From a bacterium (lineage in GTDB: Bacteria > Myxococcota_A > Bradymonadia > UBA7976 > UBA1532): a stretch of DNA of 64,000 nucleotides. Location: contig JAUHXC010000012.1 in the NCBI GenBank assembly GCA_030427205.1, positions 124,001 through 188,000 on the forward strand, read 5' to 3'. The notes beneath the pieces were generated by a model. That model saw only the letters and a list, made by a program, of their open reading frames with translations. It made no database searches and was not told the origin of the DNA. Every line of letters begins with the position of its first letter. Within the stretch, counting starts at the first letter, position 1. This document shows, one piece after another, positions 17,834 to 26,901 of this stretch. Both the position numbers and the translations under genes were made by a program.

Positions 17834-18622
17834 TCAGCGGCAGCAGCGAAAGCCCAGATCATCATCGGCGAAGCCCTCGTTGACGTCGTAGAAGATGTCG
17901 CAGCGCGCCGCATCGACCCGGAACATCACCGCGTTGAGCTTGAAGCTCGCCCCCCGCTTGGCGCCGTCCATCGTCAGCTCCCAGACGTTGCCGCTCATGT
18001 CGTAGATGCCGTCGGGGGTGCGGCACCCCGGCCGCGCGCCCGACGGCTCGAGCGCCTCCGATCCGCTGACGTGCTCGTTGCAGCGCGCGTCCACATGGCG
18101 CGGCCCGTAGGGAAAGCTCCACATCCGCTCGGCGCCGGCGCAGGCCAGCTGCCACTCGTCGTTGGTGCACAGCCGGAAGCCGTGCGCCATGCAGACCCGG
18201 TTCGCGTCGGGCCAGGTGAGCCCGGTCCACGGCAGCACGCCGGGCTGACTGCACAGGCCGGCGCTCTCGTCGAAGCCTGGCTCCACATCGGTCGCGTCGA
18301 CCCGGCTCGCCTCGTAGGCGAAGATCTCGAGGTCGCCGATGGTCACCGTCTGCACGCACGGCTCGACCTCGACCGGCCCGGGCATGCCGCCGTCGGGGTC
18401 GAGCGCAGCGTCGGCCCCGTCTCCGCTGTCCGTCGTGGGCGCAGCGTCCGCGCCGCCGCTGTCTCCATCGCCGGCGTCGGCCGGCGCCACCTGCCCGCCG
18501 TCGGGATCGCTGCCCGCGCCGATCGACCCTTGCTCGTCGGTCTCGCAGGCCCACGGCCCCAGCAGCGCCAGCGCCGCCAACAACAGCCAACGGCCCGATC
18601 CGCCGCACATCACTCGCCTCAT
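17834..18622 (-). CDS. Lipoprotein with formylglycine-generating enzyme (SUMF1) fold
   Basis: A 262-residue protein from the second ATG, which has a GGGGAG site 7 bases upstream. The signal ends in LLGPWAC, followed by an Asp/Gly/Ala-rich linker. The C-terminal half follows the FGE-sulfatase pattern: the TGLTWPDANRVCMAHGFRL block, then TNDEWQLACAG, DMSGNVWELT and the GFRCCR end. Most bacterial members of this fold are not sulfatase activators but binding or scaffold proteins. The paired Cys of true FGE are not evident, so no enzyme activity is claimed. Confidence 0.75.
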   Translation of the reverse strand: MRRVMCGGSGRWLLLAALALLGPWACETDEQGSIGAGSDPDGGQVAPADAGDGDSGGADAAPTTDSGDGADAALDPDGGMPGPVEVEPCVQTVTIGDLEIFAYEASRVDATDVEPGFDESAGLCSQPGVLPWTGLTWPDANRVCMAHGFRLCTNDEWQLACAGAERMWSFPYGPRHVDARCNEHVSGSEALEPSGARPGCRTPDGIYDMSGNVWELTMDGAKRGASFKLNAVMFRVDAARCDIFYDVNEGFADDDLGFRCCR

Positions 18623-18674
18623 CGCACACTCCCCCATCGATGTCGGTCCGTGCCTCGGACATCCCGTGCCGCTC

Positions 18675-20237
18675 TCACGGCGATTGCATGGGCTCGACGA
18701 AAGGCACGGTCAGCTCGACCACGCCCACCGCGCCCTCCACGAACACGGCCAGCAGACCGCTGGCGGGATCGTAGTCGGTGAACCAGTCGACCGCCGGCCC
18801 GCCGTCCAGCCGCGCCTCGCCCGGCAGCCGACCTGCCAGATCCAAGCGCGAGAGGCCCTGGTCGGAGCCATCGGCGAACCAGCGCAGGGTCAACCCGGCG
18901 TCATCGGCCCGCCACGCCAGAATCCGCCCCGCGAGCAGCGCGGGCCGCGGACGCGACAGCGCCGGCGCCCACGTGGCGGCGGGCCGACCGTCCTCGTCGC
19001 GCAGTCCATACGGCGAGCCGAAGCCATCCTGCCACACCGCCGGCACGAGCCCCGCCGCCTCGGCGTCGGACAGCGCCCCGTTCATCGCGTCCGGGCCTTG
19101 CCCACCCACCTCGACCAGCCACAGCGGCCGCCCGGCAAGGCGCGCGGCGTCCCGCTCTGTGCTGCGCCAGCCCCGCGCGGCAGTCGCGGCGCCGGGCCAG
19201 CGCGCCGGCCCCCAACCGGGCACGACCCGGATGCGATCCGGCCCGTCGCGCTCGGTCCAACGCAGCGCGCCATCGACCCACAGTCCGTGTTCGAAGCGCA
19301 GAAGAGGCCCCAACCGCGCCTCGGCGTCCCGCTCGATCCCATCGGCGAGCGCCGCGAACCGCGCCCGATCGTCCGCGCTCCCATGGGGCGCGCCCAGGGC
19401 GGAGATCCCGATGATCCCGGGCGCCTCCTCGAGCGCACACGCGTCGATCAGGCGGCCCCACGCCGCCGTCAGCGCAGCGGGCGCGTCGCCGTCCCAGAAA
19501 GCCCGCCAGGCGGCCGACAGCGACGGGTGCGCCGGCCCGCGGGGGTCATCGACGGCGATCGGCGACAGCCCCGGCGGCGTCACCCACTCGGGCATGCCAT
19601 GCCCGCCCAGCGCGGGCCCGAAGCGATGCTGCGTCAGCGCCAGCACCACCCCCAGCCCGGCCTCGCCCGCCTGCCGGGCGCTCTGGCACAGCCGCGCGGT
19701 ATAGGCCCCGTTGTAAGTGCCCGGCGCCGGCTCGATGCCCGACCAGAGGACCGGCATCCACACCACGTCGACGCCCGCGCGCGCCAGATCGGCCCAATGC
19801 GCCGGCTCGTGCCATGGCGTGGCGGCCGCGCGCAGCAGGCTGTCGCCGGAGACCACGACCACCCGGGGCCAGACCGCCGCCTCACCGTCACGCACCAGCC
19901 GACAGCCGGCGACCCGCAGCCCGTCAGGGGCACGCGGCGATGGGATCACCGGGCACGCCGCCGCCGCCGGATCGGGCGCGGCGTCCGCCACGAGCGCCCC
20001 GTCGGCGGCCATGTCCGGCGCGCCGTCCATCGAGAGCATATCGCCCGCGTCGAGCGCAGCGTCCTCAGCGGGATCGGTCGAACCCACATCGGACCGGGCG
20101 TCCGGCGGGCCCCGGTCGGCCGACATCGTCGAGCCGTCTTCACAGCCCGCCGCGAGGAGGCCGAGCGCGGCGAGCAGGGCCAGCCCGCCGATCGGCGCGC
20201 TGCGAATCCCACGGGGGCGACATGCGGTGTCGAACAT
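18675..20237 (-). CDS. GH5-like glycoside hydrolase lipoprotein
   Basis: A 520-residue protein from the Met before the signal LLAALGLLAAGC; upstream codons in the longer frame do not look coding. After an Asp/Ala-rich linker, DVVWMPVLWSGIEPAPGTYN matches the strand that opens GH5-type (endoglycoceramidase-like) barrels, and GIIGISALGAPHG fits the acid/base strand region. However, the expected Asn-Glu is replaced by ALGAP, so catalysis is doubtful. PLWLVEVGGQGPD may hold the second Glu. It is probably an exported sugar-binding or degrading protein. The fold call is moderate. Confidence 0.55.
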   Translation of the reverse strand: MFDTACRPRGIRSAPIGGLALLAALGLLAAGCEDGSTMSADRGPPDARSDVGSTDPAEDAALDAGDMLSMDGAPDMAADGALVADAAPDPAAAACPVIPSPRAPDGLRVAGCRLVRDGEAAVWPRVVVVSGDSLLRAAATPWHEPAHWADLARAGVDVVWMPVLWSGIEPAPGTYNGAYTARLCQSARQAGEAGLGVVLALTQHRFGPALGGHGMPEWVTPPGLSPIAVDDPRGPAHPSLSAAWRAFWDGDAPAALTAAWGRLIDACALEEAPGIIGISALGAPHGSADDRARFAALADGIERDAEARLGPLLRFEHGLWVDGALRWTERDGPDRIRVVPGWGPARWPGAATAARGWRSTERDAARLAGRPLWLVEVGGQGPDAMNGALSDAEAAGLVPAVWQDGFGSPYGLRDEDGRPAATWAPALSRPRPALLAGRILAWRADDAGLTLRWFADGSDQGLSRLDLAGRLPGEARLDGGPAVDWFTDYDPASGLLAVFVEGAVGVVELTVPFVEPMQSP

Positions 20238-20392
20238 GCCCGGATTCTGCGGGTCCGCCGAGACCGACGCAACGCCACCCGGCCATCGGGTCACGACGCG
20301 GGTGATGCATACCCGGCCGGTGGTGTATGACGAGCGTCGGCCCACGGCACCCCGCACCCGGCGGCGTCCCACGAGAGACCCAGGAGGATTCC

Positions 20393-22414
20393 ATGACCCG
20401 CACCCCGTGGTGGATCGCATCGCTCGTCGCCCTCGGGCTCACCGCCTGCGACGGCGACGATCCGGGTGAGTCCGGCGCCGATGGCGGCCCGCTCGACGCC
20501 GCCAGCGACGCGGCCCCGCCGGTGACGGTCACCGACGGCGGGCTGCCCATCCCCGCCGAGCTGCCCACCGCGCGCTTCGCGCTCGCCGACGACGCGCCGA
20601 CCACCCCGCTCGGCGACGTGCCGTTCCCCAGCGACCTCTATCGCACCGCCGGCGGCGCGATCGATCTGCGGGGCTTCCCCCAGCAGCGGCAGGACTCCAT
20701 CCTCGAGCGCATCGTCGACGCCATCGAGGACGGGACCGATGGCTTCGGCACCTCGGCGACGCTGTACATGGCCTTCGAAGGCACGATCGACCCCACCGCC
20801 CTGCCCGCCGACGGCGCCGCGTCGATCGCCGACGACAGCGCCCTGATGCTCGTCGACATCGACCCCGGCTCCGCCGAGCGCGGCCGCATGTGGCCGATCA
20901 CCTGGCGCATCAGCCCCACCGCCACCCTCTACCTGCCCGACGACACCCTCGCGGTGCGCCTCGTCGAGGGCGCCGCGCTGCGACCGACGACGACCTATGC
21001 CCTCGTCGCCACCACCGCCGCCGCCGACCCGGCCCCCGACTTCGCCGCGACCATGGCCGACGGCCGCCCCGACGGCGCGCTCGGCGCGGCGTGGGACGTG
21101 CACGCGCCCCTGCGCGCCTGGGCCGCCGAGGCCGGCGTCGAGCTCGCCAGCGCCGCGGTCTTCACCACGCAAGACACGGTCGGCGAGCTCTTCCGGGCGC
21201 GGGACTACCTGCATACGCTGCCCGCGCCGGGCATCGTGAAGGTCGAGACCCAAGGCATCCAGCAGCAGCTCTACGAGCACTTCACCGGCACCTATCGCGC
21301 CCCGCGCTTCCAGCAGGGCGAGCCGCCCTACCGCACCCCGGCCACCGGGCCGGGCACCTTCGCCTACGACGGCGACGGCAACCCGGTCGTGCAGGGCGAC
21401 GAAGAGATCCGCTTCAGCCTGTCGGTCCCGGTCGACGCGGGCGAGATGCCCGCCAACGGCTGGCCGGTCGTGCTCTACGGCCACGGCACCGGCGGCGACT
21501 ACCTCAGCTACATCAGCGCCCGGGTCGCCGCCTCGCTCGCCCCGGAGGGCATCGCGGTGCTCAGCATCGACCAGATCCACCATGGCACGCGCGATCCGCG
21601 GGAGCTCGGCTGCCAGGACGACATCGACTACGCCGGCTGCGTGGGCGCGTCGTTCTTCAACTTCATCGTGCCCGGCGCCGGCCGGGACAACGTGCGCCAG
21701 TCGGCCCTCGACTTCGTCTCGCTGCTGCGGCTCGCCCAGAACTTCGAGATCGACGCGGCGGTGAGCGCCAACGAGACCGCCGTGCGCCTCGACCCGGACA
21801 ACGTGATGTTCATGGGCCACAGCCAGGGCGGCATCAACGGGCCGCTCTTCCTCGCCGTCGAGCCGCTCGTCAAGGCCGGCATGCTCAGCGCCGCCGGCGC
21901 GACGATCGCCATCAGCGTCGAGCAGAAGCGCCGCCCGGTCGACATCCCGACGCTCATCCGCGAGGTGCTGCCCCTCGGCGAGAACGAGCCCTTCGACCGC
22001 TGGCACCCCACCCTGATGCTGCTGCAGACCTTCATCGAGAAGGGCGACCCGGTGAACTACGCCCGCTTCTGGTTCGACGAGCCGCCGGCCGGCTTCGCCC
22101 CCAAGAGCATCTTCATGACCGGCGGCCTGCAGGACGACTACACCCCGCCCGACGCCATCTTCGCCCTCGCCGCCGCCGGCGGGGTGCCGGTGCTCGACCC
22201 GGTGTCCTACCCGATCCCGCTCTTCGAGATCTTCGGCATCGACGGCGCCGGCGTACCGCCCGTGCGCAACAACGTCGCTGGCGGCGCCGCCAGCGCCGGG
22301 GTAGCGCAATACCCCAACCTGGGACACTTCATCATCCAGGACAGCGTCAGCGCCCGCAGCCGCTATCGCCAGTTCCTGCGCAGCGTCGTCGACGGCCAGC
22401 CCGAGGTCTACTGA
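20393..22414 (+). CDS. Exported alpha/beta-hydrolase lipoprotein
   Basis: A 673-residue protein starting at the ATG behind AGGAGG (20383-20389). The signal ends LGLTAC, then an Asp/Ala linker. The hydrolase core has the oxyanion motif YGHGTGG (363-368) and nucleophile elbow GHSQGG (475-480, Ser477). PNLGHF near the C-terminus supplies the likely catalytic His. The 300-residue N-terminal half is a beta-rich module seen with such lipases in Myxococcota. It is likely an esterase or lipase at the outer membrane or outside. Its stop overlaps the convergent acyltransferase gene by 7 bases. Confidence 0.8.
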   Translation: MTRTPWWIASLVALGLTACDGDDPGESGADGGPLDAASDAAPPVTVTDGGLPIPAELPTARFALADDAPTTPLGDVPFPSDLYRTAGGAIDLRGFPQQRQDSILERIVDAIEDGTDGFGTSATLYMAFEGTIDPTALPADGAASIADDSALMLVDIDPGSAERGRMWPITWRISPTATLYLPDDTLAVRLVEGAALRPTTTYALVATTAAADPAPDFAATMADGRPDGALGAAWDVHAPLRAWAAEAGVELASAAVFTTQDTVGELFRARDYLHTLPAPGIVKVETQGIQQQLYEHFTGTYRAPRFQQGEPPYRTPATGPGTFAYDGDGNPVVQGDEEIRFSLSVPVDAGEMPANGWPVVLYGHGTGGDYLSYISARVAASLAPEGIAVLSIDQIHHGTRDPRELGCQDDIDYAGCVGASFFNFIVPGAGRDNVRQSALDFVSLLRLAQNFEIDAAVSANETAVRLDPDNVMFMGHSQGGINGPLFLAVEPLVKAGMLSAAGATIAISVEQKRRPVDIPTLIREVLPLGENEPFDRWHPTLMLLQTFIEKGDPVNYARFWFDEPPAGFAPKSIFMTGGLQDDYTPPDAIFALAAAGGVPVLDPVSYPIPLFEIFGIDGAGVPPVRNNVAGGAASAGVAQYPNLGHFIIQDSVSARSRYRQFLRSVVDGQPEVY

Positions 22415-23718
22415 CCGCGAGCGGTCTCCAGCCGGCGCAGCATGTCGTCGGCGATGGCATCCAGCGTCGTTGGCGGCACATGCGGCGTCACGCCGACCCA
22501 GTGCAGGCACATCCGCCCGTCGAGGGTCGCGGCGAACGCCACCAGATCGCCGAAGATCGTCGGCGCGGCGCAGAAGCCCACCGCCTCGACCTCGACCGCG
22601 CCATAGCGCGAGGCGATCGTCAGCCGCCCCAGGTTCGAGACGCCGATGCCATCGAGCCAGATCGCGCGCATCAGCCGCACGAAACGCAGCGCCCCCGCGA
22701 CGCCGCCGCCGAGCCATGGCGCGATGCGCGCGAGGCCCCGCGCCTGAAACGGGATGGCCGCGAAGACATCGCCGTTGGCCACCATCGCCTGCAGCTGCCC
22801 GCGCACGTCGCGCGCCAGATCCCAGAAGTCGGGCATCGGATCCAGGCGGTGCAGCGAGGCCACCATCGTAATGAAGAGCCCCACGTCATCGCCGACCGGC
22901 GGCGCCAGCCGTGCGCGCAGATCGACCGGGCTGCCGAAGCCCACGACCGGGCGCTTGTCGCTCACCGCGAACGCCGCCTGTAGCAAAGCCGCCCCCAGCA
23001 CCCCGTGCACCGTCGTCCCGTGGCGCCGGGCCGCCTGCGCCAGCGCCGCGGTCTCTTGCGCGGTCAGATCGCGCCGCGTGACATGCACCGCCCGCTCGGC
23101 GATGGGCGCCCGCGGCGCGCCCGCTACCCGATAGCCGGGCAGACCGCGCAGGCCGACCAACCGGCGGACGATCCGGCCGATGAAGCCCAGATGGGCCAGC
23201 ACCCCGCGCAGGCCCACGGTCCTGGCGGGCAGATGATCCTCGATCGCCGCCGGCAGCGCATCGGAGGCCACGCGCCCGTCGAGGGCTTCGAGCAGATCCC
23301 GCAGAAGGTAGGCCCCTGCGGTGCCATCGCCGATGCTGTGATGGAATGTCAGCAGCACCGTCGACGCCTCGCCGCCGTGACGGACCCACGTCGCCCGCAG
23401 CAGCGGCCCCGTCTCTTCGGGCAGCCGTGACGTGCTCTCGGCGGCGCAGATCCCGGACACCGCCGCCCGATCGGCGTCGACGATACGCAGCGGGATCGGC
23501 CCGGCGCCCGGGTCGAAGGCGAGCCGCCGCCGATGGGAGACGATGCGCATGGCCAGCAGCGGATGGCGCCGCTGCACCGCGCGCAGCCCGCCGACGAGGC
23601 CCGCTTCATCCAGCGGGCCCCGCAGATCGGCCACCATCACGAAGTTGATCGGCGCCGCCCGATCGGCGACGGCCACCACGTACTCCAAAGCGCCCAGCGG
23701 ACGCCCCCGGCTCTCCAT
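22408..23718 (-). CDS. Condensation-domain-type acyltransferase (PapA5/WS-DGAT-like)
   Basis: A 436-residue protein from the Met preceded by GGAGGGGG. The active-site motif HHSIGDG (HHxxxDG) lies near residue 145 and sits on the first chloramphenicol-acetyltransferase-like half. VVGFGSPVDLRARL and ISNLG-like GVSNLGRL are typical of the second half of condensation and PapA enzymes. The family moves acyl chains onto alcohols or amines of lipids or peptides. No NRPS carrier gene is nearby, so a stand-alone lipid-type acyltransferase is more likely. Confidence 0.75.
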   Translation of the reverse strand: MESRGRPLGALEYVVAVADRAAPINFVMVADLRGPLDEAGLVGGLRAVQRRHPLLAMRIVSHRRRLAFDPGAGPIPLRIVDADRAAVSGICAAESTSRLPEETGPLLRATWVRHGGEASTVLLTFHHSIGDGTAGAYLLRDLLEALDGRVASDALPAAIEDHLPARTVGLRGVLAHLGFIGRIVRRLVGLRGLPGYRVAGAPRAPIAERAVHVTRRDLTAQETAALAQAARRHGTTVHGVLGAALLQAAFAVSDKRPVVGFGSPVDLRARLAPPVGDDVGLFITMVASLHRLDPMPDFWDLARDVRGQLQAMVANGDVFAAIPFQARGLARIAPWLGGGVAGALRFVRLMRAIWLDGIGVSNLGRLTIASRYGAVEVEAVGFCAAPTIFGDLVAFAATLDGRMCLHWVGVTPHVPPTTLDAIADDMLRRLETARGQ

Positions 23719-23840
23719 CGACTGTCCCCCTCCGCCGGCCGCGCCGCGCGCCGCGCCGAGATCGTTCGGCGCGCGCCGCCGCTGTCGATCACGATCCGAC
23801 TCTGGCATGATGCGCCCGTCCGCACACGAGGGATACGCGC

Positions 23841-24506
23841 ATGAATGCACTGTGGTTCGCGCTCATCGGCGCCGGCGTCGCCGGGGTCATCGGCATGGTC
23901 ATCTCCCGCCGCAAGAAGGCCGAAGACGAGCGCCGTCAGGCCCGCGAAGACGCCGTCAGCGGCGCCAACGTGACCAATGACATCACCCGGGTCGGCCCCG
24001 GCGGCGTGCTCAAGATGCCGCCGTTCGGCAAGAACCGGCTGCCCATCGAGACCTACGTCAAGACCCGCCACCGCTATCAGGATCCCGAGGGCGGCATGCC
24101 CTGGTACGAGCTCGTCTGCGAGCACGGCCGCCGGGAGATGGTCGTCGAGTGGTCCCGCGAGGGCGGCGAGGTCTATGTCACCGCCGGCTACGACGACGAG
24201 CACCCGCGCCTCGACGACGTCGGCCTCGATGAAGACCGGCTCATCGCGTTCGACGAGGCCGGCCGCGGCCGCTTCGACTGGGACGGCGACACCTGGCACC
24301 TCAGCGAGTCCGGCGAGCGGCTCTACTTCGCCGACGACGGCCGCGAAGACGAGGGCTTCTACTGCTGGGAGTTCGAGTCCGACGACGAGTCGCGCAACAT
24401 GTCGATCGAGAAGTGGGCCGGCGACCACAAGTTCTACGTCTACGTGCTGCACAACGTCGATGCCCGGGCGATCGAGATCTTCGACGCCGGCGAGGTGAAA
24501 CGATGA
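23841..24506 (+). CDS. DUF4178 protein with N-terminal membrane anchor
   Basis: A 221-residue protein with one N-terminal helix (LWFALIGAGVAGVIGMVI) followed by basic RRKK, so the rest is cytoplasmic. The body (VGPGGVLKMPPFG, then YELVCEHG and WSREGGEV) matches the DUF4178 beta-sandwich, which in other bacteria is encoded beside DUF350 and spermidine-synthase-like genes. A GAGGG precedes the ATG. It is the first of four genes; its TGA overlaps the next ATG (ATGA, 24503-24506), so the two are translationally coupled. Confidence 0.75.
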   Translation: MNALWFALIGAGVAGVIGMVISRRKKAEDERRQAREDAVSGANVTNDITRVGPGGVLKMPPFGKNRLPIETYVKTRHRYQDPEGGMPWYELVCEHGRREMVVEWSREGGEVYVTAGYDDEHPRLDDVGLDEDRLIAFDEAGRGRFDWDGDTWHLSESGERLYFADDGREDEGFYCWEFESDDESRNMSIEKWAGDHKFYVYVLHNVDARAIEIFDAGEVKR

Positions 24507-25900
24507 GCCGCGCGGCATGGGCCGGGCTGCTCATGCTCGGCGCGGGCCTGGGGCTGGCGGCCTACTTCCTCACCCGCGGCATCGAGTCGTCGACCCTCGA
24601 CGCGGTCGCCGCCGCCCAGGAAGCCGTCGCCGGTGACAGCGCCACCCTCGAAGGCGCCCACGACGACTTCGTCAAGCTCATCCGCCAGGATCCGAGCTAC
24701 CTCGAAGGCCAGGGCGACGTGAAGGCCGCGAAGAAGAGCTTCGAGCAGCGCCGGGCGAAGATCGCCGAGGCCAAGGCCATCCTCGGCGAGCAGATCCCGC
24801 CGCTCGTCGACAGCGGCGACTACGACAACAACGCGCGCATCGTCGAGCTGGCCCGCCAGGCGGTGACCACCTCGTCCAACGCGGTCGTCGGCGTCGACGT
24901 CAACGTCGGGGTCGCCCGCACGCTGCTCGACTACAAGACCCGCCACAAAGAGCTGCTCGACGCCGCCCGCAGCCGGCTGGCGAGTGCCGGTACCGTCGGC
25001 GCGGCGGACAGCACGTTGCAGACCCAGGTCGATCTGGCCGCCAGCAGCTACCCCGACGTGAAGCCCAAGCTCGACAGCCGGGTCGCCGACATCCGCAAAC
25101 ACGCCGCGCAGCTTCAGCAGAGCGGCGCCCGGCTCGAGACGCTGGCCGCCGCCTCGCCCATCGACTACGTCGCCGCGGGCAAGACCGCCGACGCGATCAT
25201 CAAGGGCGGCGGCGCCCTCGACAAGATGCAGGCCAACCTCAAGAACGACATCGCCCAGCTGCGCCGCAGCGTCGACAAGGTGCTCGTCGACATGAAGGAC
25301 GAGAACGGGCGCTACCACCACAAGTACAAGACCGTCGAGAACGGCGTGGCCCGCGAAGGCGACTGGGAGGAGGTCACCCGCAGCGTCTACCAGCAGCACC
25401 GCGACCACCTGGGCATGACGCTGTACAGCAAGCCCGAAGGCGTGCTGCCCGAAGACGCCGTCAAAGTCGCCGCGCCGCCGGGCTACAACTACGTCGGCAA
25501 TACCCGCTACGGCTATTGGGAGCAGCGCAACGGCCAGAGCTTCTGGGTCTTCTACGGCAAGTATTCGCTGATGCGCGACGTCTTCTGGGGCGCCGGCCGC
25601 TACCGCGGCGTGCCGCGCACCCACTACGGCAGCTATCGCAAGACCGTCAACACCGGCAAACCCTACTTCGGCGCCAAGAAGCAGTACGGCACCAAGGGCA
25701 CGGCGACGAAGACCCGCTACGCCGGCAGCAACTACTTCAAGCAGGAGCGCAAGCGCACCTACAGCAGCTCGCGCTACAGCGGCAGCAGCGGCAACCGGCG
25801 CTACAGCAGCTCGCGTTACGGCGGCAGCGGCGGGCGGCGCTCGGGCGGATCCCGCGGCAGCCGCTACCGCAGCTCCAGCTTCGGCGGCGGAGGCAAGTGA
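24503..25900 (+). CDS. Membrane-anchored coiled-coil protein with Ser/Arg/Gly tail
   Basis: A 465-residue protein starting in the ATGA overlap. It has one N-terminal transmembrane helix (AGLLMLGAGLGLAAYFL), then about 250 residues of predominantly helical, charged sequence. A Tyr-rich segment (residues 310-400) and a low-complexity tail built of Tyr, Ser, Arg and Gly (SSSRYSGSSG, SSFGGGGK) follow. It occupies the position that a PspA- or DUF4247-like gene has in related clusters, but I see no PspA signature. The tail may bind lipid head groups or polyanions. The function is unknown. Confidence 0.65.
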   Translation: MSRAAWAGLLMLGAGLGLAAYFLTRGIESSTLDAVAAAQEAVAGDSATLEGAHDDFVKLIRQDPSYLEGQGDVKAAKKSFEQRRAKIAEAKAILGEQIPPLVDSGDYDNNARIVELARQAVTTSSNAVVGVDVNVGVARTLLDYKTRHKELLDAARSRLASAGTVGAADSTLQTQVDLAASSYPDVKPKLDSRVADIRKHAAQLQQSGARLETLAAASPIDYVAAGKTADAIIKGGGALDKMQANLKNDIAQLRRSVDKVLVDMKDENGRYHHKYKTVENGVAREGDWEEVTRSVYQQHRDHLGMTLYSKPEGVLPEDAVKVAAPPGYNYVGNTRYGYWEQRNGQSFWVFYGKYSLMRDVFWGAGRYRGVPRTHYGSYRKTVNTGKPYFGAKKQYGTKGTATKTRYAGSNYFKQERKRTYSSSRYSGSSGNRRYSSSRYGGSGGRRSGGSRGSRYRSSSFGGGGK

Positions 25901-26847
25901 TGGAGAGCTGGTTCGATCCGATGGACGCCGTCTACTCCGCCTCGGCGCTGCTCATCTCGGCGGGGCTGCTGCTCATCGCCCGGGTGCTCTACGGCGTGCT
26001 GGCCCGCTTCGACGTCGACCACGAGCTGACCGAGGCCGACAACCCGGCGGTGGGCCCCGCGCTCTTCGGCTTCCTCGGCGGCGTGACCATCGTGCTCGCC
26101 GGGCTGCTCGGCACCGACGGCGCCGCGCTCGACGATCCCATCGGCATCGCCTGGGATCTCAGCGAGTTCATGGGCTGGGGCCTGATGGCGATCGTGCTGC
26201 TCAAGCTCTCGGGCTGGCTCAACGACAAGCTGCTGCTGCGCGGCTTCGAGAACAAGAAAGAGCTCGTCGACGACCGCAACCTCGGGGTCGGCGCGACGCT
26301 GTGCGGCAGCTATCTCGCCTCGGGGCTGGTGCTCGCCGGCGCGCTGACCGGCGTCGTCGATCCCGAGCTTCTGCCCGACGAGGCCACCCGCCTCGACCGG
26401 CTGACCCACGAGGTGATGAGCGGGCTGACCTTCTTCGCGCTGGGCCAGGTCGCGCTGATCGTCTTCGGCGTGCTCTACCGGGTCATGCAGCCGACCGACG
26501 TCTTGCGGGCCATCGAAGAAGACTACGTCGGCAAAGACGGCCGGACCCGCGGGGGCAACGCCGCGGCGGGCATCGCGCTCGGCGGCAACCTCACCGCGCT
26601 GGGGCTGGTGCTGTTCGGCGCGGCGCGGGCCGACTTCATCGGCTGGGCCGACAACCTCATCGAGTTCGGCATCGCCGCGGGCGTGGGCATCGTGCTGCTG
26701 GTGCTGTGGCGCTTCTTCGTCGACAAGGTGATGCTGGGCAAGGCCGATCTGGCCAAGGAGATCTACGTCGACCGCAATACCAACGCCGCGCTGCTCGAGA
26801 CCGCCTCGGTGATCGGCATGGCGATGGTGCTCGTCTTCGTCCTGTAG
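25900..26847 (+). CDS. DUF350 (YjfL-like) integral membrane protein
   Basis: A 315-residue, multi-pass protein whose ATG shares one base with the preceding stop (TGATG). It contains about eight hydrophobic helices in two similar halves, each with GGN or GVGATLCGSYLASG-like turns (NLGVGATLCGSYLASGLVL and NAAAGIALGGNLTALGLVL). These duplicated motifs define DUF350, related to E. coli YjfL. These proteins are found with PspA-type stress proteins and aminopropyltransferases. They are thought to act in membrane maintenance, but the activity is not established. Confidence 0.85.
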   Translation: MESWFDPMDAVYSASALLISAGLLLIARVLYGVLARFDVDHELTEADNPAVGPALFGFLGGVTIVLAGLLGTDGAALDDPIGIAWDLSEFMGWGLMAIVLLKLSGWLNDKLLLRGFENKKELVDDRNLGVGATLCGSYLASGLVLAGALTGVVDPELLPDEATRLDRLTHEVMSGLTFFALGQVALIVFGVLYRVMQPTDVLRAIEEDYVGKDGRTRGGNAAAGIALGGNLTALGLVLFGAARADFIGWADNLIEFGIAAGVGIVLLVLWRFFVDKVMLGKADLAKEIYVDRNTNAALLETASVIGMAMVLVFVL

Positions 26848-26901
26848 CCCACCCCGACCCGCGCGAACCCGTTGATCCCCGATACCGAAGACCTCGCCCC
26901 C